From the NCBI GenBank assembly GCA_946886245.1, contig CAMPIF010000199.1:1-7580 (forward strand): a stretch of DNA of 7,580 nt, given 5' to 3'. The position numbers were made by a program, and so were the translations under genes. This DNA is from Ectopseudomonas composti. GTDB lineage: Bacteria; Pseudomonadota; Gammaproteobacteria; Pseudomonadales; Pseudomonadaceae. The notes beneath the pieces were generated by a model that saw nothing but the letters and a program-made list of their open reading frames with translations, did no database searches and was not told the DNA's origin. This document shows, one piece after another, positions 6,739 through 7,580 of the stretch (positions within the stretch are counted from its first letter, which is position 1; each line of letters starts with the position of its first letter).

Positions 6739-6933
6739 CTCAGCGCCTGTCTCGTCCGGGCGCAGCACCAGCCAGGTCTCGTCGAGCATCGAACAGGACA
6801 GGGCCAGGCTGGCCGCCAGCAGCGAGCGACCGTCGTCGAGCACGAGACGGCGCTTGTCGGCGCCGAAGCGGCGGCTGTAGCCCGCTGCGAGCATCAGCGC
6901 TGCTACGCTTTGGGCCGGGCGCTCGCTGGCCAT
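6547..6933 (-). CDS. Chimeric ORF: MobA-like N-terminus fused to YcaO C-terminus
   Basis: A 128-codon frame created by the tandem duplication. Residues 1-65 are identical to the MobA-like N-terminus, including the nucleotide-binding loop LAAGYSRRFGADK (15-27) and ending ...DETGAE. Residues 66-128 (HNLRRMFGSERMD... to ...ARAAGLAG) are identical to the C-terminus of the YcaO-family protein. The joint is at codon 65, GAG, shared by both parents, so the frame survives. The start lies 2 nt after the YcaO stop and the stop lies 2 nt before the intact MobA-like start, so all three frames could be translated by coupling. It lacks the DMP and GHP motifs and cannot be a working transferase. It is probably a by-product, stable or not; a new function is speculative, and an assembly artefact is possible. 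Confidence 0.6.
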   Translation of the reverse strand: MASERPAQSVAALMLAAGYSRRFGADKRRLVLDDGRSLLAASLALSCSMLDETWLVLRPDETGAEHNLRRMFGSERMDAVIGSVDGSVRFHGLTPTSMKLEGLDKHLRLIDSYKKLHAARARAAGLAG

Positions 6934-7127
6934 GCTCAGCCGGCCAGGCCCGCCGCCCTGGCGCGGGCCGCGTGGAGTTTCTTGTAGCTGTCGATCAGGC
7001 GCAGGTGCTTGTCCAGGCCTTCCAGTTTCATGCTGGTCGGCGTCAGGCCATGGAAACGCACGCTGCCGTCCACCGAGCCGATCACCGCGTCCATGCGCTC
7101 GCTGCCGAACATGCGCCGCAGGTTGTG
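6739..7127. repeat. Tandem duplication, copy 2 (389 bp)
   Basis: Direct, head-to-tail copy of 6350-6738 with no difference that I can find. Perfect identity means the event is very recent or the copy was introduced in assembly. Confidence 0.95.
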
Positions 7128-7580
7128 CTCGTAGTTGGCCAGCTCCAGTTCATCGTCCAGCTGGATCTCCAGCACCGCGTTGACCGCCTGATAGAACAGG
7201 CCGCGCTCGACGGTGTTGTCGTTGTACTGCAGGAAGGCCTCGACCAGCTCCTTGGCGTCGTCGTACTTCTTCAGCGCCAGGTTGATCAGCAGCTTCAGCT
7301 CGAGGATGGTCAGTTGGCCCCAGGCCGTATTGTCGTCGAACTCGATGCCGATCAGCGTGGTGATGTCGGTGTAATCGTCGACCTCGGTGTTGCTGAGGTT
7401 GCGCAGCAGCGACTTGAGTTCGCGGTCGCTGAGGGCGTGCAGGTTGAGGATGTCCTTGCGAAACAGCAGCGCCTTGTTGGTGTTGTCCCAGATCAGGTCC
7501 TCGACCGGGTAGATCTCCGAGTAGCCCGGCACCAGGATGCGGCAGGCGTTGGCGCCGAGGTCGTCATAGGTGGCTACGTA
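6936..7580 (-). CDS. YcaO-family protein, C-terminal part (5' end beyond right edge)
   Basis: The frame is open from the right edge (codon 7580-7578), giving 214 C-terminal residues; the GTG at 7532 is an internal valine. The first visible stretch, YDDLGANACRILVPGYSEIYPVEDLIWDN, matches the end of the YcaO ATP-binding core as in E. coli YcaO. A helical, TPR-like region follows (LKLLINLALKKYDDAKELVEAFLQYND), then a conserved tail, GSVRFHGLTPTSMKLEGLDKHLRLIDSYKKLHAARA. E. coli YcaO takes part in RimO-dependent methylthiolation of ribosomal protein S12; pseudomonad homologues are often fused to an OsmC-like N-terminus, which would lie outside the window. It is not a peptide-natural-product YcaO as far as visible: no precursor peptide or PxPxP tail. 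The gene is complete at its 3' end despite the duplication. Confidence 0.85.
   Translation of the reverse strand, partial: YVATYDDLGANACRILVPGYSEIYPVEDLIWDNTNKALLFRKDILNLHALSDRELKSLLRNLSNTEVDDYTDITTLIGIEFDDNTAWGQLTILELKLLINLALKKYDDAKELVEAFLQYNDNTVERGLFYQAVNAVLEIQLDDELELANYEHNLRRMFGSERMDAVIGSVDGSVRFHGLTPTSMKLEGLDKHLRLIDSYKKLHAARARAAGLAG

Noticed and set aside
5949..6987. Several plus-strand open frames across the MobA-like and duplicated region
   Set aside because: All are opposite coding sequence with clear motifs on the minus strand, and those inside the repeat merely occur twice because of the duplication.
6936..7532. Stand-alone 198-residue protein starting at the GTG at 7532
   Set aside because: The frame stays open to the right edge and the preceding residues (YDDLGANACRIL) continue YcaO homology, so this is the C-terminus of a larger protein.

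Overview
The window looks like a chromosomal stretch of a Pseudomonas-type gammaproteobacterium. The grounds are an OprD-family porin, a CatR/BenM-style LysR regulator, a YcaO-family protein followed by a MobA-like nucleotidyltransferase, and GC-rich codon use. No RNA genes, CRISPR array or complete insertion sequence are visible.

Left part (1-4695). On the plus strand, an OprD-type outer-membrane porin cut by the left window edge is followed by a lyase of the aspartase/fumarase superfamily. The lyase resembles argininosuccinate lyase but carries an N-terminal signal peptide, so it should act in the periplasm. It is followed at 9 nt by a small exported-looking protein that I read, tentatively, as a truncated alpha/beta-hydrolase relative without its nucleophile. 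Converging on these from the minus strand is a DctA-like dicarboxylate symporter split by one frameshift. A LysR regulator (4818-5735, plus) diverges from the symporter. I infer a scavenging system: the porin admits an N-substituted aspartate (argininosuccinate-like or aminopolycarboxylate), the periplasmic lyase releases fumarate and an amine, the DctA-like carrier takes up the fumarate (or did, if the frameshift is real), and the LysR protein senses a substrate or product.

Middle (5736-5941). A 199-bp non-coding element with 17-bp terminal inverted repeats and a 3-bp TGA direct repeat sits exactly at the stop codon of the LysR gene. Removing the element and one TGA leaves the LysR and MobA-like genes convergent with 4 nt between their stop codons.

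Right part (5942-7580, minus strand). The 3' part of a YcaO-family gene is followed by a MobA/MocA-like nucleotidyltransferase. A perfect 389-bp tandem duplication spans their junction. Both flanking genes stay intact, and a new 128-codon in-frame chimera is created between them: 65 codons of the MobA-like N-terminus joined to the last 63 codons of the YcaO protein. The recombination point is a 3-bp microhomology that is a GAG codon in both parents.
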